Source of the DNA: an uncultured Bacillaceae bacterium
Lineage (GTDB): Bacteria > Bacillota > Bacilli > Caldalkalibacillales > Caldalkalibacillaceae
Direction of reading: 5' to 3'
NCBI GenBank assembly: GCA_937967685.1
Contig: CALBTX010000227.1
Location: 1-28,917 of the forward strand
Length of the DNA: 28,917 bases
In this document: positions 16,842 to 23,302 of the stretch, piece after piece
How the letters are laid out: each line of letters opens with the position of its first letter
Numbering within the stretch: the first letter of the stretch is position 1
The notes under the pieces: generated by a model
The model's input: the letters and a program-made list of their open reading frames with translations, nothing else
The model's database searches: none
What the model was told of the DNA's origin: nothing
Program-made: the position numbers and the translations under genes

Positions 16842-17333
16842 TTGTTAAAAGAACATGCGAAAGTGATGCTTTTAATACAGGAAGCGGGGGAAGTTGTCGG
16901 GCGTAAAAAACTGCAAAAAATGGTGTACATATCCAAAAAGTTTAATTTCGGTTTTCAAGAAAAATTCCGTTTTCATTTTTACGGGCCGTACTCCGAAGAA
17001 TTAACCTTGCAGGTGGAAGAATTGATCCATTTGGGCTTCGTTGATGAAAAAAGAGAGAAAAAAGGCGGGTATACGCAGTATACGTACACGCTCAGTGACA
17101 AAGGGAAAGAATATTTGCAGCTGTACCCGGCCAGGTTGGAAGGTTACCGCGACTTTGTGCATAAGCTGAACAATGAAAGCTCCCGGTTTTTGGAATTGGT
17201 CTCCACCGTGCTTTATTTCGATCATTTATCCCAAGCGGAGCTCGTCGAAAAAGTGCTTCATGTCAAAAACAAACAAAACTACTCAGAGGAAGAAGTGGCC
17301 CAAGCCCTTCAATTCATCACTGATTTACAGTAA
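16842..17333 (+). CDS. ywgA: YwgA-family protein
   Basis: This 163-aa protein resembles YwgA, a small protein of unknown function whose gene follows ywfO in B. subtilis. The N-terminal half looks like a winged-helix fold (LLIQEAGEVVGRKKLQKMVYI, then the FHFYGPYSEELTLQVEELIHLGFV stretch, given here as landmarks), and a second helical region follows. The initiation codon is TTG at 16842, 1 nt after the preceding TGA, with AAGGGGGAG upstream inside the ywfO end. A DNA- or protein-binding role is possible; a Panacea/SocA-like antitoxin-type fold is another reading, because the YGPYSE motif occurs there too. Confidence 0.78.
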   Translation: MLKEHAKVMLLIQEAGEVVGRKKLQKMVYISKKFNFGFQEKFRFHFYGPYSEELTLQVEELIHLGFVDEKREKKGGYTQYTYTLSDKGKEYLQLYPARLEGYRDFVHKLNNESSRFLELVSTVLYFDHLSQAELVEKVLHVKNKQNYSEEEVAQALQFITDLQ

Positions 17334-17351
17334 CGAGAGTGGGTGATCCAG

Positions 17352-18758
17352 ATGTTGCAGTTTCTGTTTTCAGTGACCATCGGTTTATATTTGCTTTCAA
17401 ACATTTTCACACATGTCAGTCTAAGCTACGGTATTTCTTTTCTTTCACTATTAATTATCCTGCTTGCCTTTCTGAAAGCCAGCCGATTCATTCAAATCGT
17501 CAGCCTGATTTTTTTGCTTTTGGGAAACATGATGCTCATCTTTAGTCAAGCGACAGGGGAACAATATTTACTCTCCTTTGGGCCCATGCTTAATTTGTTA
17601 ACTCTTTTTGCCCTGGTTCCCATTCTGGCCCTTCCCGTTAAACTGGGCAACTACGCTTTGCGCGTTCAGCAAGAGATTCAAAAAAGAATAAAAAAACCGG
17701 GGAAGCTTTATATGGTGACCACTTCGTTGTCCTACATATTGAGCTGTTTTATGAATTTGGCCACTTTACCGTTAGTCTATTACTCTATCCGTCCCTCCCT
17801 GAATTTGTTCCCTATCCATAACAAAGAACGTTTTATGAGCAGAGCGATTACTCACGGTTTCAGCATGCCACTCATGTGGGCGCCTGTCACGCCCATCGTC
17901 GGTATCGTGATTGAGATGAACCAAGTGAGTTGGGGAGAAATGCTTCCCATTTTAATCCCCCTGAGTTTACTGGGGTTAGGTTTAGCGTGGCTCATCGGAT
18001 TGTGGACAGCATCAAAACGACATGGACCTTCGCATTTTAAGCAAGGCAAGTATATCGCCAATGAAATTGCGGCAACGGCGGCTCAGCACAATGAGAAGCC
18101 CGGTTCATTGGCCCATGTTGTGGGGGCGATATTGATTTTGTTACTGTCCATTTCTATCCTGGAATATGTCTTTGCGTACAGTTTTCCCTTTTTGGTCAGC
18201 ATGTTGATCATTCCATTTTCTTTGCTTTGGTCTATAGCCATCGGGAAGGGGAAAGCGTTTTGGAGGGAGTTACGAGACCATTTTAGCTCGCAGTTGCTTA
18301 AAATCAAAGATTTGTTCGTTGTCTTTTTGTCGGCCGGCTTTTTTATTTCAGCCGTTCAAATATCTGGGGTGAATGAAACGATCAATGCTTTACTGATCAG
18401 CCTAATCGCGCTCATTGGCAATAAGTTTTTCTTGATTTTACTGCCTTTAATCCCTTTTGCCCTTGCTTTTGTTGGCTTGCATCCGGCAGTGGCGCTTGCT
18501 TTGGTTGCCGGTGTTGTCAATCATGAGGTCTTAGGTGTTTCTCCGCAATTAATCGTCGTCGCATTATTGGGCGGAGCAGCAACCGCATTTCTGATGGGCC
18601 CCTTTAACGGAACTTTAGGTTTAATGTCCAGCATCATTAAAAAAAGTCCGTATCAAGTATCTCAGTGGAACTTTTTATTTACCGTTCTTTTTTTGGCCCT
18701 TTTGATGGTTGCCTTAGTCATTTTGGAATTATTAATCAAAGCCAAACTTATTTTTTAA
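17352..18758 (+). CDS. Multi-spanning membrane permease, ion-transporter type, specificity unknown
   Basis: This 468-aa protein has about 12 hydrophobic spans in two halves separated by a hydrophilic stretch near residues 215-255. Landmarks are SCFMNLATLPLVYYSIRPSL near 135, GFSMPLMWAPVTPIVGIVIEMN near 175 and LLGGAATAFLMGPFNGTLG near 405; the last resembles re-entrant glycine/asparagine segments of the IT/CitMHS superfamily. ATG 17352 follows GGGTGA by 5 nt and is preferred over an in-frame GTG at 17343. It may be cotranscribed with ywgA (18-nt gap). No specific substrate can be assigned. A large hairpin and a GntR-type palindrome follow the stop. Confidence 0.7.
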   Translation: MLQFLFSVTIGLYLLSNIFTHVSLSYGISFLSLLIILLAFLKASRFIQIVSLIFLLLGNMMLIFSQATGEQYLLSFGPMLNLLTLFALVPILALPVKLGNYALRVQQEIQKRIKKPGKLYMVTTSLSYILSCFMNLATLPLVYYSIRPSLNLFPIHNKERFMSRAITHGFSMPLMWAPVTPIVGIVIEMNQVSWGEMLPILIPLSLLGLGLAWLIGLWTASKRHGPSHFKQGKYIANEIAATAAQHNEKPGSLAHVVGAILILLLSISILEYVFAYSFPFLVSMLIIPFSLLWSIAIGKGKAFWRELRDHFSSQLLKIKDLFVVFLSAGFFISAVQISGVNETINALLISLIALIGNKFFLILLPLIPFALAFVGLHPAVALALVAGVVNHEVLGVSPQLIVVALLGGAATAFLMGPFNGTLGLMSSIIKKSPYQVSQWNFLFTVLFLALLMVALVILELLIKAKLIF

Positions 18759-18766
18759 AACTTTTA

Positions 18767-18785
18767 TTGGTATACTAAATACCAA
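18767..18785 (-). promoter_or_regulatory. Split GntR operator, left end of the island
   Basis: TTGGTAT (18767-18773), a 5-bp spacer and ATACCAA (18779-18785) form a perfect 7-5-7 inverted repeat. Read on the minus strand it is TTGGTATTTAGTATACCAA, identical at 18 of 19 positions to the site at 26149-26167 beyond the GntR gene. It lies between the permease and the island, and its last bases enter the following hairpin. Confidence 0.7.
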
Positions 18786-18816
18786 CAGCCCTTTCCCTTG
18801 TGGGAGAGGGCTGTTG
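18783..18816. terminator. Long stem-loop between the permease and the 100-aa gene
   Basis: A 15-bp stem, CAACAGCCCTTTCCC with GGGAGAGGGCTGTTG and one T-G pair, closes on a TTGT loop. It lies between two convergent genes and could end both transcripts, although neither side has a good T-run. The 5' arm shares three bases with the split operator. Confidence 0.6.
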
Positions 18817-18907
18817 AAGATGAACATCTCATGACCAGGTTTGGTGTTGACAAGTGTATTTAGCGATTAACCGGGATACACGCAACCAGGAGACACGTTA
18901 ACGGGAA

Positions 18908-19210
18908 CTAAGACACTTTAACTAATTTGGCATCTCCTGCTTCAGCGCCGATCAATTCCTGAAGTTCACTGCGAGCCATTTCCACGTCGTCAAAAGCCTC
19001 AAAGAACTTCAGCGGAACATGGTTGATATATTGATCGTTGTCGTTGTCGATAATTTTAATTTTGCATTGGTCGTTTTTCACCTTTACAATCGTGTACTTG
19101 GCTTTCACATTGTTAAAAAAGTGGTATTCGTACGTTTCCACCGGTTCCAAATGTTCCCCTTTTGTTTCCGTCGTGAATGCATCCTTATTCGTCAAAATGA
19201 TATAGGACAT
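18908..19210 (-). CDS. Unknown 100-aa protein of the GntR-controlled island
   Basis: The protein is not recognised. It is small, acidic and soluble, with no membrane segment, no Cys and no catalytic motif. The middle is predicted beta-rich (YEYHFFNN, KYTIVKVK, CKIKIIDNDNDQY; the single Cys is in the last of these) and the end is helical (ARSELQELIGAEAG). The start has AGAAGGAGTG upstream. It is divergent from the first ferredoxin gene, and the 16-bp palindrome between them would control both, so it most likely belongs to the same pathway, perhaps as a small subunit or ligand-binding accessory protein. Function is unassigned. Confidence 0.7.
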   Translation of the reverse strand: MSYIILTNKDAFTTETKGEHLEPVETYEYHFFNNVKAKYTIVKVKNDQCKIKIIDNDNDQYINHVPLKFFEAFDDVEMARSELQELIGAEAGDAKLVKVS

Positions 19211-19255
19211 GGGCGCTCACTCCTTCTAAATTTTAAAATGATTAAAAATATAATG

Positions 19256-19271
19256 ATTTGGTATACCAAAT
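19256..19271. promoter_or_regulatory. Compact GntR operator, divergent region
   Basis: ATTTGGTATACCAAAT is a perfect 16-bp palindrome, identical to the site at 22295-22310. It overlaps the -35 of the ferredoxin promoter and the likely -35 of the minus-strand gene, so a bound dimer would block both. FCD-type GntR repressors commonly bind TGGT-ACCA palindromes of this sort. Confidence 0.85.
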
Positions 19272-19287
19272 GTGTTATATTTATAAT
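19258..19287 (+). promoter_or_regulatory. Promoter of the first ferredoxin gene
   Basis: TTGGTA (19258-19263), within the operator, and a consensus TATAAT (19282-19287) are 18 bp apart. The ferredoxin gene starts about 75 bp downstream with its own ribosome site. A less clear minus-strand promoter (TTGGTA, 17 bp, TTTAAT) reads the other way. Confidence 0.65.
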
Positions 19288-19363
19288 AGTAAATGAATTC
19301 GTACTTTTAGGCAATAGGAAATTGACGATTTGAATCATATCATGCAAAAGGAGCGCTGCCCTC

Positions 19364-19651
19364 ATGCCTAAAGTTATTTTGCACCGTGATGGCAAAACGT
19401 ATGAACAACATGTTCCGGAAAATAGCAATCTTGTTGTTTTGGCAGGCATCAAGCAATTCCCGCATTTGAAATACGGGTGTGGGATGGGAAAATGCAGAAG
19501 GTGTATGAGTAAAGTGTTAAGAGGGGGTGAACATTTGCCACCGCCGAATTGGAAAGAAAAAAAAAGATTAGGAGATGATAAATTGGCTGAAGGTTATCGG
19601 CTGCCTTGTCAGTTATATATTACGCACGACATAGAAATCAGCCAAGGTTAA
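19364..19651 (+). CDS. Plant-type [2Fe-2S] ferredoxin 1
   Basis: This 95-aa electron carrier has the plant-type cluster ligands: Cys39, Cys44 and Cys47 in CGMGKCRRC, then Cys82 in RLPCQ, giving Cx4Cx2C-x34-C. The N-terminal beta-grasp strands (PKVILHRDGKTYEQHVPE) are typical. The insert between the third and fourth Cys is basic and contains LPPPNWKEKKRLGDD. A start ATG with AAGGAG upstream is clear. It shares the Cys spacing with ferredoxin 2 at the other end of the island (26219-26569), so the two are likely paralogues serving the same oxygenase. Its promoter is covered by the GntR palindrome. No ferredoxin reductase is encoded in the window. Confidence 0.9.
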   Translation: MPKVILHRDGKTYEQHVPENSNLVVLAGIKQFPHLKYGCGMGKCRRCMSKVLRGGEHLPPPNWKEKKRLGDDKLAEGYRLPCQLYITHDIEISQG

Positions 19652-19661
19652 CCGTTTGAAT

Positions 19662-19682
19662 AGTGGTATATAGTGTGCCAAA
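19662..19682 (+). promoter_or_regulatory. Degenerate split GntR-like site before the creatininase gene
   Basis: Aligned with the 21-bp site at 26148-26168, this stretch matches 15 positions, including GGTAT on the left and CCAAA on the right. It lies in the 75-bp gap between ferredoxin 1 and the amidohydrolase. It could be a weak or decayed internal operator. Confidence 0.35.
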
Positions 19683-19703
19683 TATGTGCTGCCAAATATG
19701 TGC
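19676..19703 (+). repeat. Perfect 14-bp tandem duplication
   Basis: TGCCAAATATGTGC occurs twice without a gap, just before the amidohydrolase ribosome site. Its length is not a multiple of three, so it would shift any frame running through it; this supports a downstream start for the gene. Confidence 0.75.
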
Positions 19704-19726
19704 TGAATGGAAAGGTTGTGTCAAAG

Positions 19727-20500
19727 TTGTCTGCTTATCGATTAACGGAAATGACTTGGGAAGAAGTTCAGCATGCTTTGCAAACCGTGAAAATGGTTTT
19801 GATCCCTTTGGGTGCTCATGAACAGCACGGTCCACATATGGTGGAAAGCTGCGATGCCGTGCTGGCTGAGAAATTCGCTTATAAGCTGGCTGAAAAATGG
19901 TTTCCTGAGGTGATGGTGACACCGACCATTAATATGGGCGTGTCCCCTCACCATTTAAATTTTCCGGGAACCATATCGTTGCAACCGGACACACTCATCT
20001 CTATTTTAAGAGACATGATCTCTTCTTTACGCCGGCATGGATTAAGGAAATTTTTAGTGATTAATAGTCATGGCGGAAATCAACCGACGCTGTCAGTGGC
20101 CAGCACTGTATTATCACAGGAATTAGACGTTGAAGTGTATTTTGCCAAAACAACGGCTTCAGCAAAAACAGCCATACAAAAGCATGTTAAGTCCACTTTA
20201 TTTGGACATAGTTGTGAACGGGAAGTCTCTGAAGCTTTATATTTGGCCCCTGATCTTGTTCGAGTAGAGCGTATGAGCAAAGGGGACATTCAAGAGGGCA
20301 GAAGATGGGAGGCGCTTCGTCCGGGAAAACCGATCCAAGGGTTTTACCATTACGAAGAAATGACGGGAAACGGATGTATTGGCGATGCCCGGCATGCTTC
20401 TCAAGAAGCTGGGAAGGAGATCGTTGAGGAAGCGTTGGAAAATATCAGTCGAGCCATCGAGCAGTTAATCCACGGTACGGGTAGCGTACAAAAACAATAG
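19727..20500 (+). CDS. Creatininase-family amidohydrolase
   Basis: This enzyme of about 257 aa has the creatininase fold with its metal ligands visible: PLGAHEQHGPHM (Glu and His), SCDAVLAEK (Asp), INSHGGNQP (His) and GHSCEREVSEAL (Glu). Relatives hydrolyse cyclic or linear amides such as creatinine, formamidopyrimidines or peptide-derived intermediates. An open frame extends to GTG 19673, but that stretch crosses a 14-bp duplication and the degenerate operator. A TTG at 19727 after GGAAAGG gives MSAYRLTEMTWEEV, which fits the family's usual beginning (homologues have a short lead before the first helix). GTG 19718 is a second option. It lies between ferredoxin 1 and the permease, and probably acts in the island's pathway. 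Confidence 0.85.
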   Translation: MSAYRLTEMTWEEVQHALQTVKMVLIPLGAHEQHGPHMVESCDAVLAEKFAYKLAEKWFPEVMVTPTINMGVSPHHLNFPGTISLQPDTLISILRDMISSLRRHGLRKFLVINSHGGNQPTLSVASTVLSQELDVEVYFAKTTASAKTAIQKHVKSTLFGHSCEREVSEALYLAPDLVRVERMSKGDIQEGRRWEALRPGKPIQGFYHYEEMTGNGCIGDARHASQEAGKEIVEEALENISRAIEQLIHGTGSVQKQ

Positions 20501-20777
20501 CTGTCATAGCTGAATGGGCCTCGGAATATGCATCTTAATATGAACATATTTTTGCCGAACATATTTGAACCTAACTGAGCAGGCATAGGTAGAAGCATAT
20601 ATTTATGCGAGAAAAACCTCTCGTTGTTATTGTCTGAATAATAAATAAATTGGGTATTTAAAGGGATAAAAGCGTAGTTGATGGGATAAAAGGGTATCGA
20701 TTTTTCGACTTTCAAACAAAGACATCACTGCTTTTCAGTTTAAGTCTCATTAACCTTAATGAAAGCAGGTGTTGAAT
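20501..20777 (+). other. 277-bp gene-free region with repeated motifs
   Basis: No open frame or known RNA is supported here. Two direct repeats stand out: GAACATATTT at 20542-20551 and 20557-20566, and GGGATAAAAG plus two more bases at 20663-20674 and 20683-20694, exactly 20 bp apart (two helical turns). CGAGA/TCTCG near 20608-20625 gives only a weak hairpin. The spaced repeats suggest a protein-binding site upstream of the permease, or an additional promoter; no consensus promoter is clear. Confidence 0.4.
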
Positions 20778-22229
20778 GTGAGTTTAACTTTGGCTCATTG
20801 GCTATACGGTGTAGTCACCGTGGTTGTCATTTTGACGATGATTTTTCGCCGCGGGGTGGTTTTGCCCACTTTAGTCGGAACCTTTTTGGTGGGTTGGGTT
20901 TATCAAGGGAGTTTTGTGGGTGGATTGACGTCCATTTTTAATGCAAATCTTGTTGCCGCGCAGGAGTTGTTCAATATCTTTCTGATTATCACTTTGATGG
21001 TCGCTTTGCTGAATTCAATGAAGGACCTCGGTTCAGATCAACGCATGATTTATCCGATCCAAAAAATTATGGTCAACGGCCATGTTTCCTTTCTCCTCTT
21101 AATTGTTGTCACCTATGTCATTTCCTTGTTTTTTTGGCCAACACCGGCTGTTCCATTAATTTGTGCACTGCTTGTCCCCGCTGCGATTCGAGTCGGTTTA
21201 ACGGCCATGGGAGCCGCCATGGCTGTCTCTCTGGCCGGCCAAGGAATGGCCTTGTCTTCCGATTATATCATTCAGGTGGCACCGATGCTCAGCGCAACAT
21301 CAGCTGGCATCGACATTTCGTTAATCACTGATAAAGCGCTGATATTATCACTAATCACCGGTTTGACAGCGATTGCCATTGTTTATGTGCTCATACGCAA
21401 ACAAATTCGCCGTCCGGGAAGTCCAGAAATCGCCCAAGAACTTGCCGTTTTACCCGGAAAGCAAAATGATCAAACAGATGAAGTGGCCGCCACAAACGAA
21501 AGGGAAACAACGGATCTGAATATGACCAAATGGGCCAATGTATTTGCCGTTTTGGTTCCTCTTGCGATGCTGGGAATCATGTTATTTATGATCAGCACTA
21601 AAATCAGCGGTGAGGGAGGCTTGGAAGGAGGAGACGGCGCTGCCTTCGTCGGTGGGGTGGCCGTGATATTGCTTATTTTGGCATCGATTGCTTTTGGACG
21701 GATGAAGTCGCTTGATAGAATTAGTGAACATATTGTCGAAGGGTTTACTTTTGCTTTTCGAGCGATGGGCCCCGTGATCCCCATTGCCGGTTTCTTTTTC
21801 CTGGGAAGTGATGAATTTACCGGCAGAATTTTGTCTCTGGGGGATGAGGCGGACAAACCGGCGTTCTTGTTTGACCTTGTCCAAAGTGGACAGACGCTCA
21901 TTCCAGAGAGCCCATTTTTTACCGCATTCGGTATCCTAATTATTGGCATTATTACCGGACTGGATGGTTCCGGATTTTCAGGGCTGCCGTTAACCGGGGC
22001 ACTTTCCGGGGCGATGGCAGGTGATGTTGGCATGGATCCGGGCACTTTGGCAGCGATCGGTCAAGTGGGAACGATCTTTACTGGCGGGGGAACGATCGTC
22101 GCCTGGTCCTCACTTGTTGCAGTAGCAGGATTTTGCGGTGTATCGCCGTTAGAGTTGGCGAGGAAAAATTTAGTGCCTGTCATGATTGGTTTGATTGTTG
22201 CTACTGTTCTCGCCGTTTTGATTTGGTAG
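20778..22229 (+). CDS. Multi-spanning permease of the island
   Basis: This 483-aa membrane protein has about 11-12 hydrophobic spans and a soluble loop near residues 215-250. Features include the glycine-rich repeats GLDGSGFSGLPLTGALSGAMAG near 395 and QVGTIFTGGGTIVAW near 430, which resemble the substrate and ion re-entrant segments of IT-superfamily secondary carriers such as C4-dicarboxylate and gluconate-type permeases. GTG 20778 follows AGGTG by 6 nt and is preferred; GTG 20769 overlaps it. It lies inside the GntR-flanked block and is the only transporter there, so it probably imports the substrate. Specificity is not readable from sequence. Confidence 0.75.
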   Translation: MSLTLAHWLYGVVTVVVILTMIFRRGVVLPTLVGTFLVGWVYQGSFVGGLTSIFNANLVAAQELFNIFLIITLMVALLNSMKDLGSDQRMIYPIQKIMVNGHVSFLLLIVVTYVISLFFWPTPAVPLICALLVPAAIRVGLTAMGAAMAVSLAGQGMALSSDYIIQVAPMLSATSAGIDISLITDKALILSLITGLTAIAIVYVLIRKQIRRPGSPEIAQELAVLPGKQNDQTDEVAATNERETTDLNMTKWANVFAVLVPLAMLGIMLFMISTKISGEGGLEGGDGAAFVGGVAVILLILASIAFGRMKSLDRISEHIVEGFTFAFRAMGPVIPIAGFFFLGSDEFTGRILSLGDEADKPAFLFDLVQSGQTLIPESPFFTAFGILIIGIITGLDGSGFSGLPLTGALSGAMAGDVGMDPGTLAAIGQVGTIFTGGGTIVAWSSLVAVAGFCGVSPLELARKNLVPVMIGLIVATVLAVLIW

Positions 22230-22257
22230 TTTAAAAATAAAAAAAATCAAAAATATA

Positions 22258-22286
22258 TTGACACACCCGCTGACATTCGCTATGAT
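22258..22286 (+). promoter_or_regulatory. Strong sigma-A promoter of the diiron-protein operon
   Basis: A perfect TTGACA (22258-22263) is 17 bp before TATGAT (22281-22286). The expected transcription start is about 22293, directly before the palindromic operator. This is the strongest promoter in the window. Confidence 0.85.
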
Positions 22287-22294
22287 ACAGATAG

Positions 22295-22310
22295 ATTTGG
22301 TATACCAAAT
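22295..22310. promoter_or_regulatory. Compact GntR operator at the diiron operon start
   Basis: ATTTGGTATACCAAAT, a perfect 16-bp palindrome, repeats exactly the site at 19256-19271. It begins at about +2 relative to the predicted transcription start, so the repressor would block promoter clearance. Confidence 0.88.
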
Positions 22311-22379
22311 GCCATATACCGATTCTGAACATTTGCCGTTGAAGTGTAGGATGACAAAACTGGTTAAGGAGGAATTCGT

Positions 22380-23114
22380 ATGTCTGCTGAATTGCTGAGT
22401 CGCGAGGAATTTAGAAGACAGTTGGAAGAAGCGATCAAAGGGAATCATAGTAAAGCAGCTCCGTTTTCAGTGGCCTGGGCGGAAGGAAAATTGCAACGGA
22501 AGCATTTTGCCCGATGGGCCGAAAATCATTATCATTATGTCGGTCCGTTCGCCGATTATTTAGCGTACATGTATGCGAAGGCACCGAAAGTGGGCGGATT
22601 TGTCGAATCAAAAGATTTCTTGCTGCAAAACATGTATGAGGAAGAAATTGGCGGTGACCGTCACACTGATTTGTTGATTCGCTTTGCTGAAACATGTGGG
22701 AGTACACGTGAACGGGTTGAAGACCCGAGAAACATGTTACCGACAACTTTAGGTTTGCAAAGCTGGTGCTATACGGTTGCCATGCGCGAAAACTGGATTG
22801 TCGCTACTGCAGCGCTAGTGGTGGGGCTGGAATCCCAAGTGCCGGATATTTACCGTAGACAAACCCCCATCTTGAAAGAAAAGTATGGATTTACCGATGA
22901 GGAAGTTGAGTTTTTCGATTTGCATATCGTTTCAGACGAAATTCATGGTGAAAGAGGATTCCAAATTGTTCTGGCACATGCGGACACCCCTGAACTTCAG
23001 CAAAGATGTTTGGAAATTGTTCGCACTGGTGCAAATATGCGCCGCATGTATATGGATGGGTTGTATGACGCATATGTCAGGGATGATTTGGAAAAACAAG
23101 TCCAATCAGCCTAA
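22380..23114 (+). CDS. Haem-oxygenase-like diiron oxidase/oxygenase (PqqC/TenA fold, CADD-type ligands)
   Basis: This 244-aa all-helical protein belongs to the TenA/PqqC/haem-oxygenase-like superfamily. It has a full diiron ligand set: E88 and H95 in YEEEIGGDRH, E151 in GLESQVP, and H182, D186 and H189 in LHIVSDEIH (Hx3Dx2H). The spacing parallels CADD (E81, H88, E142, H174, D178, H181), with all ligands shifted by 7 to 9 residues. This argues against a plain thiaminase (TenA) or metal-free PqqC. Diiron members cleave C-C or C-N bonds or oxygenate amines. The start follows AAGGAGG. It lies under the strongest promoter and a GntR operator, and is followed by an aldehyde dehydrogenase. Two ferredoxins in the same regulon could supply electrons. 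Automated tools may label it TenA or PqqC. Its substrate is unknown. Confidence 0.85.
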   Translation: MSAELLSREEFRRQLEEAIKGNHSKAAPFSVAWAEGKLQRKHFARWAENHYHYVGPFADYLAYMYAKAPKVGGFVESKDFLLQNMYEEEIGGDRHTDLLIRFAETCGSTRERVEDPRNMLPTTLGLQSWCYTVAMRENWIVATAALVVGLESQVPDIYRRQTPILKEKYGFTDEEVEFFDLHIVSDEIHGERGFQIVLAHADTPELQQRCLEIVRTGANMRRMYMDGLYDAYVRDDLEKQVQSA

Positions 23115-23180
23115 AGCATCGCTTTGAAATGACACGCTCAATAGCGAAAAAATCTGTTTATGATTGAAGAACGGGGTCGT

Positions 23181-23219
23181 AAACGGCAGTTTCCTCAAGA
23201 GGAAGAGAAACTGCCGTTT
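23181..23219 (+). other. Long intercistronic hairpin between the diiron and aldehyde dehydrogenase genes
   Basis: AAACGGCAGTTTC (23181-23193) and GAAACTGCCGTTT (23207-23219) form a perfect 13-bp stem; inside, TTCCTC and GAGGAA can pair as an alternative. No T-run follows, so it is more likely an mRNA-stability or processing element, or a partial attenuator, than a full terminator. Confidence 0.65.
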
Positions 23220-23241
23220 CCAATGGTTGCGCCAGTTGACG

Positions 23242-23265
23242 GCAAATCAGTCAGCAAATCAGTCA
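23242..23265 (+). repeat. Perfect 12-bp tandem duplication
   Basis: GCAAATCAGTCA occurs twice without a gap, in the leader of the aldehyde dehydrogenase gene, between the hairpin and its ribosome site. Confidence 0.75.
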
Positions 23266-23302
23266 TTGAAACGGAACAATACCCCTCAAAGGAGAGGTGA
23301 CC

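Noticed and set aside
18840..18870. TTGACA at about 18847 as a plus-strand promoter
   Set aside because: No -10 element lies at 16-18 bp, and the only downstream gene on that strand is 500 bp away with its own promoter.
21470..22045. 191-codon open frame on the minus strand
   Set aside because: It lies fully inside the island permease gene, has no ribosome site, and is low-complexity in Ser, Pro and Lys as expected of an antisense shadow.
22380..23114. TenA thiaminase or cofactorless PqqC as the function of the helical protein
   Set aside because: No thiamine or PQQ biosynthesis genes are nearby, and the six metal ligands at diiron spacing point to the diiron branch of the superfamily.
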